Source: Clostridia bacterium
GTDB lineage: Bacteria > Bacillota > Clostridia > Christensenellales > UMGS416
Reading direction: 5' to 3'
DNA: 64,000 nucleotides
Assembly: GCA_016938675.1 (NCBI GenBank)
Contig: JAFGUF010000022.1
Coordinates: 1 to 64,000, forward strand
The position numbers and the translations under genes were made by a program. Under the pieces are notes generated by a model. The model was not told the DNA's origin and ran no database searches. It saw nothing but the letters and a program-made list of their open reading frames with translations. This document shows positions 44,073-52,830 of the stretch, piece after piece. Position 1 is the first letter of the stretch. Each line of letters begins with the position of its first letter.

Positions 44073-44999
44073 CTAGGCTCCCTTCTGGAATTTAATACGC
44101 GGGTCAATAAATGCGTAAGCTATATCAACAAGCAGAACCATTATAATATAGAATGCTGCATAAAAAACTGTCATTCCCATTATAGTTGTGTAGTCTCTGT
44201 TCGTTATGCTCTCAACAAAATATCGTCCCATTCCTGGAATTGCGAATATCTTTTCAATTACAAATGATCCAGTAAGTATAGCGGCTATCATTGGACCTAA
44301 ATATGTTACGACCGGAATCAGTGCATTTTTAACAGCGTGCTTTGCAATTACTTTATATTCCCTTATGCCGTTTGCTCTAGCCGTTCGTATATAGTCCTGC
44401 CGCAGAACTTCAAGCATGGAAGAACGTGTCAGTCTTGTGACAAATGCAAGCGAATATCCGGCAAGCGCTACTACAGGGCCGATATACCCTAGCGGCGATG
44501 AAATGCCGAAAGTTGGCAGCCACCCGAGTTTGCCTGCGAAGAAATATATGATTCCTGTTGCCAGAACAAAGCTGGGGACTGTAATTCCAAGTGTCGCCAT
44601 AAACATAACAAGATAATCTATAGGCTTGTTTTGCTTCAATGCTGAAATGATTCCGAACGGAATTCCAATTGCAACTATCAATATTGATGCAAAAAAGCCA
44701 ATTGTACCTGATGCTGGAAACCCCCCCGCTATAAGCTCCTCAACATCGACACCGATTTTAGAAAATGACGGGCCCAGCTTAAAAGTGGCAAGCCCCTTCA
44801 TATAATCAATGTATTGCTTAAAAAGCGGGTCATCTAGGTGGTATTTTTCGTTGAGCACTCTTAATATCTCATCCGGAACCGGTCTTTCCCTGGTGAAAGG
44901 GCCTCCTGGAATGGAGTGCATCAAGAAGAACGTTATTGTAGCAATTAAGAAAATTGTAATTAATGAGGCAACAATGCGCCTAAGAAAATATCTTCCCAT
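44073..44999 (-). CDS. oppB: Oligopeptide ABC transporter permease OppB
   Basis: 308-aa permease with six helices. It has the conserved N-terminus YFLRRIVASLITIFLIATIT, and the EAA loop RTARANGIREYKVIAKHAVK followed by ALIPVVTYLG. It starts the oppBCDF operon; stop and oppC start are three bases apart. Shine-Dalgarno GGGAGG. A TTGAAT-TATAAT promoter lies about 50-80 bp upstream. Confidence 0.94.
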   Translation of the reverse strand: MGRYFLRRIVASLITIFLIATITFFLMHSIPGGPFTRERPVPDEILRVLNEKYHLDDPLFKQYIDYMKGLATFKLGPSFSKIGVDVEELIAGGFPASGTIGFFASILIVAIGIPFGIISALKQNKPIDYLVMFMATLGITVPSFVLATGIIYFFAGKLGWLPTFGISSPLGYIGPVVALAGYSLAFVTRLTRSSMLEVLRQDYIRTARANGIREYKVIAKHAVKNALIPVVTYLGPMIAAILTGSFVIEKIFAIPGMGRYFVESITNRDYTTIMGMTVFYAAFYIIMVLLVDIAYAFIDPRIKFQKGA

Positions 45000-45049
45000 T
45001 TTTCCTCCCTTATAACTTACCTCTGCTTAAGCCTGTTTTAATAACTTTC

Positions 45050-45078
45050 ATTATACATCATATATATTTTGTATTCAA
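45050..45078 (-). promoter_or_regulatory. Sigma-A promoter of oppBCDF
   Basis: On the minus strand: TTGAAT, 17-bp spacer, TATAAT; the -10 lies about 50 bp before the oppB ATG. Confidence 0.75.
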
Positions 45079-45244
45079 ACAAAATAACATGGATAACCGG
45101 CATTTCGCAACGTAAGCGTTTATTGATTTTTCTCTTAATTTACCTTTTATTATATATCTGAAAGTGTAAAATTTAAATTGCCTGTTATGGGATGAACTTA
45201 CAGTTCTCTTTATCTCGCTAAATTCATGAAGTTCCGCCAAAACT

Positions 45245-45270
45245 AAAATAGTTCCACAAAAGTGGAACTA
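45245..45270 (-). terminator. Terminator after rpsT
   Basis: Perfect stem AGTTCCAC / GTGGAACT with a four-base loop; on the minus strand it is followed by ATTTTAGTTTT. Confidence 0.82.
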
Positions 45271-45325
45271 CGCCTTTGCAGTTGCTTATATTTTAATCCT
45301 GTTGTCCATCCAAATTAAGCGCAAA

Positions 45326-45580
45326 CTACGCTTGAACTGCTTTCTTAGCCACTTGTGACTTCTTGCGATTTGCGGCATTTTTATGAATAACGCCTTTTGA
45401 TGCGGCGCCGTCGATTACAGATATTGTTTCCTTGAGTAAAGTTTCGACGTTTTCTTTTGCATCAACAGCTGCATTAAACTTCTTTAATTGAGTTTTAAGA
45501 GCACTTCTCACTCTTTTATTCTCAAGATTTTGTCTTGCGGTAATTTCTATTCTTTTCTTCGCAGACTTATGATTTGCCAT
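45326..45580 (-). CDS. rpsT: 30S ribosomal protein S20
   Basis: 84-aa S20, which binds 16S rRNA early in small-subunit assembly. The sequence begins MANHKSAKKRIEITARQ, continues with NKRVRSALKTQLKKF and ends KNAANRKKSQVAKKAV, as in other Firmicutes. An open frame runs 46 codons further upstream but AAAGGAGGAAATTC directly before 45580 and the universal MANHKSAKKR start fix the true N-terminus. Single-gene transcript with its own terminator. Confidence 0.97.
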   Translation of the reverse strand: MANHKSAKKRIEITARQNLENKRVRSALKTQLKKFNAAVDAKENVETLLKETISVIDGAASKGVIHKNAANRKKSQVAKKAVQA

Positions 45581-45820
45581 CCGAGAATTTCCTCCTTTAT
45601 ATATATTCAGCTTTTGAATTGTACCACGTTTGAAAATCAATTGCAAGGAAAATAAGCAAATTAATTTTTGATGAACCAAAGGCACGCGCACAGTTTTTTT
45701 AATTAGGACAGTGCCCAAATATCAGCAAAAAAACAGATTCCGCTTATGCATTTACCTGAATTCTTCGGCAAATTTATTCCGGCTGTTTACACAAATAATA
45801 ATATATATTATTATATAGCA

Positions 45821-46720
45821 ATGAGAATAAAGCAAATATTCGAAAAAATCGCAAAAAACAAAGTAATTACTACTGTGTTTTCATTAATTGGCAAAATAGT
45901 TAGAACGATAGAGCGACACAGGATATATAATAAAGGCGCTGAGCTAGCATATTATCTTGTAATTGGCATCCTTACAATGCTCGCAACTCTTGTATATGCC
46001 GCGCACTTTGTACCTAACCTCATCCAGTTGGTAGACACACAAGCTCTTTCCCTGCTGCCTGAAAACGTACGAGAGCTTATACTAAATGCGCTGCTTGAGA
46101 TTAAAGTGCCTAAATCAATTTCAGTTATCGTATTTACTTCAATTACATCTATCTGGTTTGCATCTCGTGCCATGCATTCCATTATGATAGCCTTAAATGA
46201 AATATATCATGTAAAAGATCAGAAAATAGGCTTCAAGTCAAAAGTCTTTTCAGTGCTTTTCACTCTAGCGCTCTTAGCAATGTTCTTGTTCGTTTTTGCT
46301 CTGAATATCGTTCAGTCTTCCCTCTCCGAGCTCGCGGAGAAGTATTTAGGCTGGTCCATGGCATTCTTTACTCACAACAAAGTATGGCAGATGCTCGTTT
46401 CCGCAGGAGTACTTTTCATGATGTTTAATTCGCTCTATTATTATATACCGGGCAAAAAACTGAGATGGTACTATTCTGTCCCTGGAGCATTTTTTACGAC
46501 AAGCACCTGGCTGATTATGTCAAAAGCGTTCACTTTGTATATTACAAGCATTTCAAGCTTTTCCTGGATACTAGGCTCTTTCGGTTCTCTGTTTGTATTC
46601 CTTATATGGATATACTGGTCGGCACTCTTCCTATTGATAGGAGCCGTTATAAACTCAGCTATTATGCTACGCATTGAGGCGGGCGAACGGGCACGCAAAA
46701 GCAAAAAGAAGTCTGTATGA
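45821..46720 (+). CDS. YihY/BrkB-family membrane protein
   Basis: Integral membrane protein (about 299 aa from this start) with six helices. GAELAYYLVIGILTMLATLV (TM1), SRAMHSIMIALNEIYHV, YYIPGKKLRWYYSVPGAFFT and FLIWIYWSALFLLIGAVINS are characteristic of the YihY/virulence factor BrkB family. Function is not settled. The frame is open from 45746, but that extension is Asn/Tyr-rich and neither start has a clear Shine-Dalgarno; the internal ATG gives a normal N-terminus. It ends one base before the convergent gene. Confidence 0.87.
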   Translation: MRIKQIFEKIAKNKVITTVFSLIGKIVRTIERHRIYNKGAELAYYLVIGILTMLATLVYAAHFVPNLIQLVDTQALSLLPENVRELILNALLEIKVPKSISVIVFTSITSIWFASRAMHSIMIALNEIYHVKDQKIGFKSKVFSVLFTLALLAMFLFVFALNIVQSSLSELAEKYLGWSMAFFTHNKVWQMLVSAGVLFMMFNSLYYYIPGKKLRWYYSVPGAFFTTSTWLIMSKAFTLYITSISSFSWILGSFGSLFVFLIWIYWSALFLLIGAVINSAIMLRIEAGERARKSKKKSV

Positions 46721-47005
46721 CTATTTAATTATCCTCTTCATTCCTTGATAAGGATTAAGTTCCGATATATTAAATTCTATCATTCCCTCTTTTACAAGAG
46801 GCAGTGACGCCATAGCTGTCTCTATATGCTCTCTCGTCTCGCTTTCAAGAATCAAAATCGCACTTCTTTCTTCCGTCAGGTATATTTCTCTTAGTGTCCC
46901 TTCAAGATACAGCTCATGCACCCTGTAGGCTTCCTTTGCCAATATCTCGTCTGCCTTGCTCCAGTCAGCGCCCTCGATTTCTTTCTCAATTGCAATAAAC
47001 TTCAT
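46721..47005 (-). CDS. Small YciI/muconolactone-isomerase-like protein
   Basis: 94-aa protein with a ferredoxin-like (dimeric alpha-beta barrel) pattern: MKFIAIEKEIEGADW, a helix, LREIYLTEERSAILILESE, another helix, and a terminal strand with GMIEFNISELNPYQ. This resembles the small YciI or muconolactone delta-isomerase-type families, which include enzymes and unassigned proteins. No catalytic residue can be assigned with confidence. AAGGAGAAGG lies before ATG. It is convergent with yihY with no spacer. Confidence 0.5.
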   Translation of the reverse strand: MKFIAIEKEIEGADWSKADEILAKEAYRVHELYLEGTLREIYLTEERSAILILESETREHIETAMASLPLVKEGMIEFNISELNPYQGMKRIIK

Positions 47006-47019
47006 AAGCCTTCTCCTTA

Positions 47020-47056
47020 TTTTTAAAACGAGCCACCCAATAAGGGCAGCCCGTAG
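47020..47056 (-). terminator. Terminator after the NYN-domain gene
   Basis: On the minus strand, CGGGCTGCCC pairs with GGGTGGCTCG (with wobble pairs) around TTATT, followed by TTTT. It lies between the NYN gene and the small gene at 46721-47005. Confidence 0.65.
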
Positions 47057-47081
47057 TAACCATTTAAGTGCATTATGCCTC

Positions 47082-48074
47082 TTAATTTATCTTAAGCAGC
47101 ATTGAATGGGTATCGTCGAATTCTACTTTTACAATCTTGTCTTTTTCAAGTTCCTTCATGATGTCAGAAAATCTCTTGAAGCCAAGTTCTTTCTCGTCAA
47201 ATCCAGGATAGTCCGTCTGAACAGCGCTCTTGACTATTGAAGGATTGACTCTTTCGAATCCGTCTTCCTTAAACTCTTTAAGCTTCTGCACGAATATTTC
47301 TTTCCAGTTGGTTTTGTTTATCTTGCTGCCGGCCTTTTCTTCCTGAGCAAGAGAAACAACTATTATATTATTTTCGTCCTTTAAAGATATTGTTTTATAT
47401 TTATTCTTCAATATCTTTAGAAGCTTACTGAATGTAGCACATCCGAACTCTTTCTCATCAAAATCCGGGCGCAACCTCTTCAATGTCTTTTTAAGCTCAC
47501 TGGCGTACATCACGCTTTCGCCGCCGCCCTGATCGGAAATGATTCTTTCAATCAGCTCGTTGAGCTCTTCCATAGTCATGGATGACTCATCGCCCGACTT
47601 TTTCCTGTCACGGACTTTCTTTGCCGCCACTGCAACCGTTTCTAAGAATACAAACTCGTTGCACGCATTTATAAATATCTTGCTTGCTACTTCACTTCTG
47701 GAGATTCCGAGTACGTATTTGCCCATGGATTTCAGTTTTCCTACCAAAGGTGTGTAGTCCGAGTCTCCCGATACAATGCAGAAACAGTCAATTAGATCAT
47801 TTTTGTACGCTACTTCAAGAGCGTCTATTACAAGCTGTATGTCCTGATTGTTCTTCTGATTGTATCCCCAGCGCAGCGATGGCACGACGTAGAAAGTGTT
47901 GCTTAATAGCGATGATTTAAGCCCTGAGTATCTGTCGTTGTATCCATAGGCTCTGCCAAGCAGTATGTCTCCTCTCATCTTTACCTTTTCTATTACGTCC
48001 TTGAATGTCTCCACCTTGCCGCCGCAGTTTTCAAGATCAATAAATATGGCGTAGTTATTTCTTCCCTTTTCCAT
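47082..48074 (-). CDS. NYN-domain ribonuclease-like protein with two OST-HTH/LOTUS domains
   Basis: 330-aa protein. The N-terminal NYN (PIN-like) domain (about 5-145) has acidic residues in IFIDLENCGG (Asp13), QDIQLVIDA (Asp78, Asp84) and IVSGDSDYTPLV (Asp104, Asp106), forming the metal site expected of an endoribonuclease. Two winged-helix OST-HTH/LOTUS domains follow at about 165-245 and 255-330; both include an L/V-x-P-x-F/x-D-E-K-E-x-G pattern (RPDFDEKEFGCATFSKLL and YPGFDEKELGFKRFSDIM). LOTUS domains bind RNA (notably G-rich forms) or partner helicases. Strong Shine-Dalgarno AAAGGAGG. Probably acts in RNA quality control or defence. Confidence 0.85.
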   Translation of the reverse strand: MEKGRNNYAIFIDLENCGGKVETFKDVIEKVKMRGDILLGRAYGYNDRYSGLKSSLLSNTFYVVPSLRWGYNQKNNQDIQLVIDALEVAYKNDLIDCFCIVSGDSDYTPLVGKLKSMGKYVLGISRSEVASKIFINACNEFVFLETVAVAAKKVRDRKKSGDESSMTMEELNELIERIISDQGGGESVMYASELKKTLKRLRPDFDEKEFGCATFSKLLKILKNKYKTISLKDENNIIVVSLAQEEKAGSKINKTNWKEIFVQKLKEFKEDGFERVNPSIVKSAVQTDYPGFDEKELGFKRFSDIMKELEKDKIVKVEFDDTHSMLLKIN

Positions 48075-48341
48075 TTTCCATACCTCCTTTCATTATATTA
48101 TTATAATGCAAATTTTGCAGCCGGGATAACCGACTGCATAACACTGCAAATTATTGTCATTGTTAGTCTATCATGTTTGAAGGTTATTAGCAAGAAGCGA
48201 TAATAATAAATGAATAAATCCCTAATCGACATATTATCCTATTATTCCCTATAATTTGCATATAATTATTAAATATAGATATATTCCATTATATGTTCTT
48301 TGTGATATAATATTTAAAATTAATATTCAAGGAGATGTAAT

Positions 48342-48539
48342 ATGAGTAGAGAAGAAAGAGAGAATGAATTTAAGAAAATGCGCATTTTCTTATGGACGTC
48401 TTTATCACTATTTATTGTATTCATTGTTATGTTTATATGGTTCAGAACAGTTTTCACAGGGTTTATGAGTTTTGTAAGCTTAGTTTCAAGCATACTCACA
48501 ATTGTAAAATATGTTTCAGAGCAAACAAAAGTAAGGTAG
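48342..48539 (+). CDS. Small two-TM protein of the GTPase module
   Basis: 65-aa protein with a charged N-terminus (MSREERENEFKKM), a first hydrophobic helix at about 16-34 and a second at about 39-56. AAGGAGATGTAAT lies directly before ATG, a stronger ribosome binding site than is usual for small spurious frames. It precedes the GTPase gene by 7 bp and shares its AT-rich composition. In other GTPase- or ATPase-based conflict systems, small membrane proteins serve as effectors that disturb the membrane; that role is inference here. Confidence 0.68.
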   Translation: MSREERENEFKKMRIFLWTSLSLFIVFIVMFIWFRTVFTGFMSFVSLVSSILTIVKYVSEQTKVR

Positions 48540-48546
48540 TAAATAT

Positions 48547-49599
48547 ATGAAAATAACAATGTTAGGGAATTCCTCAGCCGGCAAAACCGTATACATGTCA
48601 AGAATGGCACAAAGTTTTTATTATAATAATTATCATGGGTTTCAATTAGTAACTAAAAATGCTGAAGGCGAATATAGCTACTTGACACATCAATTACTTA
48701 CTAAAATTGATACCATAGAATCAAAAAACAAATTCCCTGCCGGAACAGATAAATCTACAATCATGAATTTCTTCTTACAATTTAATTATCAAAAAATACT
48801 TGATATTGATTGGATTGATTACAAAGGTGGTAGTCTTGAAGAAATAACAAAAGAAGAAATTAATGAAGATGAAAACTTGGAAATTGAGTCAGTTATTCTT
48901 GCAAGCCATGCTCTGATGATATTCATCGATAGTGTAGTTATTTCCGAAAATTATAGTACTATAAGAAAGCAGACTTTGATTGGAGAAAGGAATATTCTTG
49001 AGATACTTAGAAAAGCAATGCAGCTAAATAAAACAGACTTGAGCATTTTATTTGTACTTACAAAGAGTGACTCTGATTTGCTCAGTGAAGACCAGACTAG
49101 TAAATTAATTGAAACCGCTAAGGAGTTGTATACACAATTGTTGCATGAGGGACGAAAATACAATTGGAAATTTAGTTTCATAAAAATCGGTTGCGTAGGT
49201 AAAAAAAATATTAAAACAACTCGTAATATAAGTCACGATAATTCACGATATAATTATGAAGTTGAGATAGTATCACCTATTACAGAATCATATAATATTG
49301 AAAAAACCCTTATCGTTTGCTTAAAAGATTGTTGTGAAATGCAATTAGAAATTGAGAAAAGCAACTTCAATTCAAACGCCCTTAGACTTGATGAATTGAT
49401 AACAAAAAATGCAACAACATTCGCAAAACTTATAGACCTTTTATTTGGAAAATCACAAAGGCAGTTGGAAATTGAAGATGTAAAAGAAAAAATGCAAAAC
49501 GAAAAAAATCAAATTAAAAATCTTAAAGCCCATCTACCGCTTTTTGAAAGAATATTGAACGGAGTAGACCATGAAGTCGAATTATATACTATATACTAG
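48547..49599 (+). CDS. Uncharacterised P-loop GTPase-like protein of an accessory module
   Basis: 350 aa. G1/Walker A is GNSSAGKT (7-14), a DxxG G3 motif is found in WIDYKGG (Asp91-Gly94), and G4 is TKSD (172-175) after a hydrophobic strand ILFVLTKSD, so guanine specificity is plausible. A C-terminal coiled-coil-prone segment covers about 305-338 (EIEDVKEKMQNEKNQIKNLK). It resembles TRAFAC-type GTPases that comparative genomics places in predicted biological conflict systems; I cannot name the exact family. It overlaps the following gene by 29 bases. Composition is AT-rich: one 60-base line that I counted has 22% GC and another 35%. Confidence 0.72.
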   Translation: MKITMLGNSSAGKTVYMSRMAQSFYYNNYHGFQLVTKNAEGEYSYLTHQLLTKIDTIESKNKFPAGTDKSTIMNFFLQFNYQKILDIDWIDYKGGSLEEITKEEINEDENLEIESVILASHALMIFIDSVVISENYSTIRKQTLIGERNILEILRKAMQLNKTDLSILFVLTKSDSDLLSEDQTSKLIETAKELYTQLLHEGRKYNWKFSFIKIGCVGKKNIKTTRNISHDNSRYNYEVEIVSPITESYNIEKTLIVCLKDCCEMQLEIEKSNFNSNALRLDELITKNATTFAKLIDLLFGKSQRQLEIEDVKEKMQNEKNQIKNLKAHLPLFERILNGVDHEVELYTIY

Positions 49600-50221
49600 A
49601 ACCGAAAATCGTGATTATAGGTGGATATATAATATTGAAGGTAATGACGAGTTGAAAAAGCATTTACTATCGCACTATAGAAGTTATTCTAAAGATAGAG
49701 AACACCTGTATTATATAAATATAAATAATAATGCTTGCTTTTATAAAATCTTACACGCTCCTTGGCGAGATGGTTCTGGAAGAGATGTGTATATGCTGGA
49801 AGGGATAATATTTGAAAAAAAATGTATTTCCATCGTTGACAGGTTGCTGCCATATTTATTTTTATATTATCTCGAAAATCCTTTTTATGTCCCTTTGCTG
49901 CCTGCTGATGATGAATATAATGAAAAACAAAATATTGAAATCCAAATTGATCAAATTCTTGACAATGTAATCAATTGCTATTTATCTAATAATGAATATG
50001 CTAAATTGACAAGTGCTTTCAATACAAATAAATATGTAGAAAGCATAAATATGATCAATAGTGAGTTTAATATAGCTTTTTTTAACGATTCTACCAATGA
50101 CGCACAAACAAAAAGTTTGAACCCCGGTGTTTTCGATAATTCTGACAAAGACACAACAAAAAAAACATTTCAGCAACTAGTTGAGTTTATACAAATATTG
50201 GTCAAAAATTCTAAAAAATGA
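49571..50221 (+). CDS. Partner protein of the GTPase module, unknown family
   Basis: 216-aa soluble protein. The N-terminal half has a beta-rich pattern with LYTRTENRDYRWIYNIEG, REHLYYINI and CFYKILHAPWRDGSGRDVYM followed by LEGIIFEK. The C-terminal half is helical and ends in charged, Asn/Asp-rich sequence. The beginning overlaps the GTPase gene by 29 bases, so the two are translationally coupled and probably interact. Its position next to the GTPase is like that of GTPase-associated partner proteins in predicted conflict systems. No enzymatic motif was found. GC content is low, like the other two genes of the module. Confidence 0.65.
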   Translation: MKSNYILYTRTENRDYRWIYNIEGNDELKKHLLSHYRSYSKDREHLYYININNNACFYKILHAPWRDGSGRDVYMLEGIIFEKKCISIVDRLLPYLFLYYLENPFYVPLLPADDEYNEKQNIEIQIDQILDNVINCYLSNNEYAKLTSAFNTNKYVESINMINSEFNIAFFNDSTNDAQTKSLNPGVFDNSDKDTTKKTFQQLVEFIQILVKNSKK

Positions 50222-50365
50222 AATCTGCTATGCTTTTTATGAAAGTATATAAATCTCAATATTTAAAATATTTAAAATTAAAATTTCATGAATAAAAATT
50301 TATCAACTTTTTCGTTGCTATTTCATCATGTCTATACTTTATTTACAAGAAATATGAGACTTCAT

Positions 50366-50746
50366 CTATCTCTTCTCTGATAATACCTTCTGCCTTTTAA
50401 AGGCAACTATATCAGCTATCAAATCAGCAGGCAGCGGCTCATTCAACGAAAACTGCACTGAGCCCTTGCCCTGCTTATATCCCTTCAGTGCTTCAGCATA
50501 TTCTTCCATCGCGTCCGCACCGGGATACAGACCGACATGATTTTTGTATCCGGCTATCATTACCTGCTGGTCTCTTTTCCCACCCTTTACAAGGGCATAA
50601 GCAGGTATATTATAATTGATCATCTCTATTGCGTCCGGGGCCGCCCTATAAATGCACTCTCTCAATTCAATTAGCTTGTTTTTTGTTCGTTCAGATAGCT
50701 GATTCATGTATTCCTCAACTGCTTTATAATCTTCTCTGCCTTTCAT
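50366..50746 (-). CDS. DUF1801 (YdhG-type) protein
   Basis: 126-aa single-domain protein of the DUF1801 family, with APDAIEMINYNIPAYAL, a KNHVGLYPG motif and a GKGSVQFSLNEPLP segment. Distant relatives include Fra/YdhG, proposed as an iron chaperone with a frataxin-like fold, but most members are unassigned. GGAGAA precedes ATG. It stands alone, convergent with the GTPase module. Confidence 0.85.
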   Translation of the reverse strand: MKGREDYKAVEEYMNQLSERTKNKLIELRECIYRAAPDAIEMINYNIPAYALVKGGKRDQQVMIAGYKNHVGLYPGADAMEEYAEALKGYKQGKGSVQFSLNEPLPADLIADIVAFKRQKVLSEKR

Positions 50747-50984
50747 ATAATTCTCCTTGTCTTCACTTATTTAATACTATATATTTATGCGGATATTTCT
50801 AAAAATTATTTTTCGTCCACAGTTTAATTATCAGCTCAAAAATTATTTTCGAAACCATCCTCAGCTTTTTTGCAGCCCTTAATAAAAATATTTGAATATG
50901 CTATAATAAACCTGACCTTATTGTGCAGATATTGTCATGCAATAAATAATCATTCTTGTTATCATATATTCGAAAGGTAAAGTT

Positions 50985-51836
50985 ATGAAGTGGATTAAAA
51001 GATTAGAAGAATGCGTTGACTACATTGAAGATAACCTAAAAGGCGAAATTGACATAGCCGTCCTATGCAGGATATCCTGCCTGTCGCGCCTCTATTTCCC
51101 CAGGCTCTTTGAGGCGGTAACAGATATACCCTTGAGCGAATATATCCGAAGGCGCCGCATGACACTGGCTGCCAGAGAGCTCTCCGAAGGGGATAAAAAG
51201 GTAATTGATGTTGCTTTCGACTATGGGTATTCAACACCAGAGAGTTTCTCAAGAGCTTTCAAGTCCGTGCATGGAGTTTCCCCATCCGTATTGAAGTCTG
51301 AGAACCCCAAAGTAAAATCCTACCCTAGGCTTGCCTTCGCAATATCTATAAAAGGAGATGCAGCAATGGACTATAAAATCATTGAAAAGGGCGCATTTGA
51401 TGTGCTGGGCTTATCATTAAGGACAACTGACAAGGATGGGAAAAACTTCAAAGAGATACCTGAGTTTTGGCAAAACATTTGCGTCGACGGAACAGATAAA
51501 GAACTCTGCAGGCTATCTGCTGATAACGAAACTATGTACGGCATATGCTTTGACCTAGAAGAAGATGGCTACTTTAAGTATGCGGCCGCTGTGCCCTACG
51601 CCGGAGGAGAAAAGGGCAGCTTTGAAGTTATGACTATACCTGCTGCTAAGTGGGCAATATTTGAATGCGTTGGCGCTATGCCGGACGCTATACAAAAAGT
51701 ATGGAAGAGGATATTCTCAGAATGGCTGCCCGCAACTGAGTTTGAAATGGAATCGCTTCCCCAAATTGAGATGTACTATCCCGGCGATAGCACACAGGAT
51801 GACTATCGCAGTGAAGTTTGGATTCCGGTGAAGTGA
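50985..51836 (+). CDS. AraC-family regulator with GyrI-like effector-binding domain
   Basis: 283-aa transcription factor. The AraC HTH pair is at about 8-105 (LCRISCLSRLYFPRLFEAVT, then EYIRRRRMTLAARELSEGDK and FDYGYSTPESFSRAFKSVHG). The C-terminal part (about 125-283) is a GyrI-like/effector-binding domain starting YKIIEKGAFDVLGLSLRT. Proteins with this layout (Rob, SoxS-like, BmrR-type ligand domain) sense amphipathic drugs or small molecules and activate efflux or detoxification genes. The target is not evident; no efflux gene is adjacent. GAAAGG precedes the start. Confidence 0.9.
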   Translation: MKWIKRLEECVDYIEDNLKGEIDIAVLCRISCLSRLYFPRLFEAVTDIPLSEYIRRRRMTLAARELSEGDKKVIDVAFDYGYSTPESFSRAFKSVHGVSPSVLKSENPKVKSYPRLAFAISIKGDAAMDYKIIEKGAFDVLGLSLRTTDKDGKNFKEIPEFWQNICVDGTDKELCRLSADNETMYGICFDLEEDGYFKYAAAVPYAGGEKGSFEVMTIPAAKWAIFECVGAMPDAIQKVWKRIFSEWLPATEFEMESLPQIEMYYPGDSTQDDYRSEVWIPVK

Positions 51837-51975
51837 TAGATGAATTACAATATTCAATCAACCCTTGCCACTTAGGTGAGGGTTTTAACATTTTGTGTCT
51901 ATATTCCGATACTTTATATTGAAAGATATTATATTGTGATTTATAATTTTATTATATTTCCAGAAGAGGTTATAA

Positions 51976-52752
51976 ATGATTGCCACTATTACAAATAATA
52001 TCGATAACATTTTCTTTGATTTAGTTAAAAATTCTAGGAATAGTATAAAATTATGTGCTCCTTTTGTAAAAAAAGAGATTGTTGCAAAGATACTAGATTC
52101 CAAATCAGAAAACGTAGATGTTAAGCTCGTTACTAATTGTACATTGAATTACTTTCATAAGAAATCATCCGATATTGAGGCTTTAGAGCTTATGATAAAC
52201 AATTCATACATTGTTGCAAACCAGCAAAATCTACATGCTAAAATATACATTTTTGACGACAAGAAAGCAATCATTACATCCGCTAATCTTACATATTCAG
52301 GATTTAATAGAAACATTGAATATGGATTACTTACAGATGAAAGCAATTTAGTAGGAGAGGCGAAAAGCTTTTTGAAGAACATTATCGGTCAAGATAAAAA
52401 GAGCTATTTAGATTCTGAGCAGATAGCCACAATAAAAAAAATACTCCTTGATATTCCTCAAACACCGAAGTACGACATGAATCATGAAATTAGCGATATA
52501 TTTGAATCTGATAAAAAATATATCGCAGACAACTTAACCGGCTGGACAAAGCTTATTTTTTCTGCAATGGACACCATGGAAAATAAAATAATATCTCTTT
52601 CTGATTTTAATAGTTACTTTAGTTATTTTAAAAATCAGTATCCGAAAAACAATAATATTGAAGCAAAAATAAGGCAGCAATTGCAAGTACTCAGAAATAT
52701 TGGGCTGGTAAAATTTGAAGACAGGGGCGTATATAAAAAGCTTTGGATTTAA
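51976..52752 (+). CDS. Phospholipase D-like domain protein, single HKD motif
   Basis: 258-aa protein. One PLD-type motif HAKIYIFDDKKAIITSANLT (His near 77) is present, with SGFNRNIEYGL after it, so a homodimer would be needed to form a full active site, as in the Nuc/BfiI-type nucleases. The C-terminal ~90 residues (about 165-258) look like a helical/winged-helix domain, perhaps for DNA binding. Related stand-alone PLD proteins occur in restriction and defence loci, but no methyltransferase or helicase is adjacent. AGAGG precedes ATG. GC content is below that of the core genes. Confidence 0.78.
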   Translation: MIATITNNIDNIFFDLVKNSRNSIKLCAPFVKKEIVAKILDSKSENVDVKLVTNCTLNYFHKKSSDIEALELMINNSYIVANQQNLHAKIYIFDDKKAIITSANLTYSGFNRNIEYGLLTDESNLVGEAKSFLKNIIGQDKKSYLDSEQIATIKKILLDIPQTPKYDMNHEISDIFESDKKYIADNLTGWTKLIFSAMDTMENKIISLSDFNSYFSYFKNQYPKNNNIEAKIRQQLQVLRNIGLVKFEDRGVYKKLWI

Positions 52753-52771
52753 TATTACAAAATCCTTGTAC

Positions 52772-52800
52772 TTGCCCAATCTATATTAATATGCTATAAT
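52772..52800 (+). promoter_or_regulatory. Promoter of the rsgA leader transcript
   Basis: TTGCCC, 17-bp spacer, TATAAT, 30 bp before the leader-peptide ATG. Gives a leader RNA of about 205 bases before the rsgA start codon. Confidence 0.75.
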
Positions 52801-52830
52801 TAATCAAAATCTAAAAGGAGGACTTGTTTT

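Larger units (their letters stand above)
45000..45325. other. Intergenic region between oppB and rpsT
   Basis: Holds the oppB promoter and the rpsT terminator. The remaining AT-rich sequence shows no RNA gene; a 60-codon reverse-strand open frame here has no ribosome binding site or family features and is not called. Confidence 0.6.

Noticed and set aside
45058-45240. 60-codon minus-strand open frame between rpsT and oppB
   Set aside because: No Shine-Dalgarno, low-complexity AT-rich composition, and it covers the likely untranslated region before oppB.
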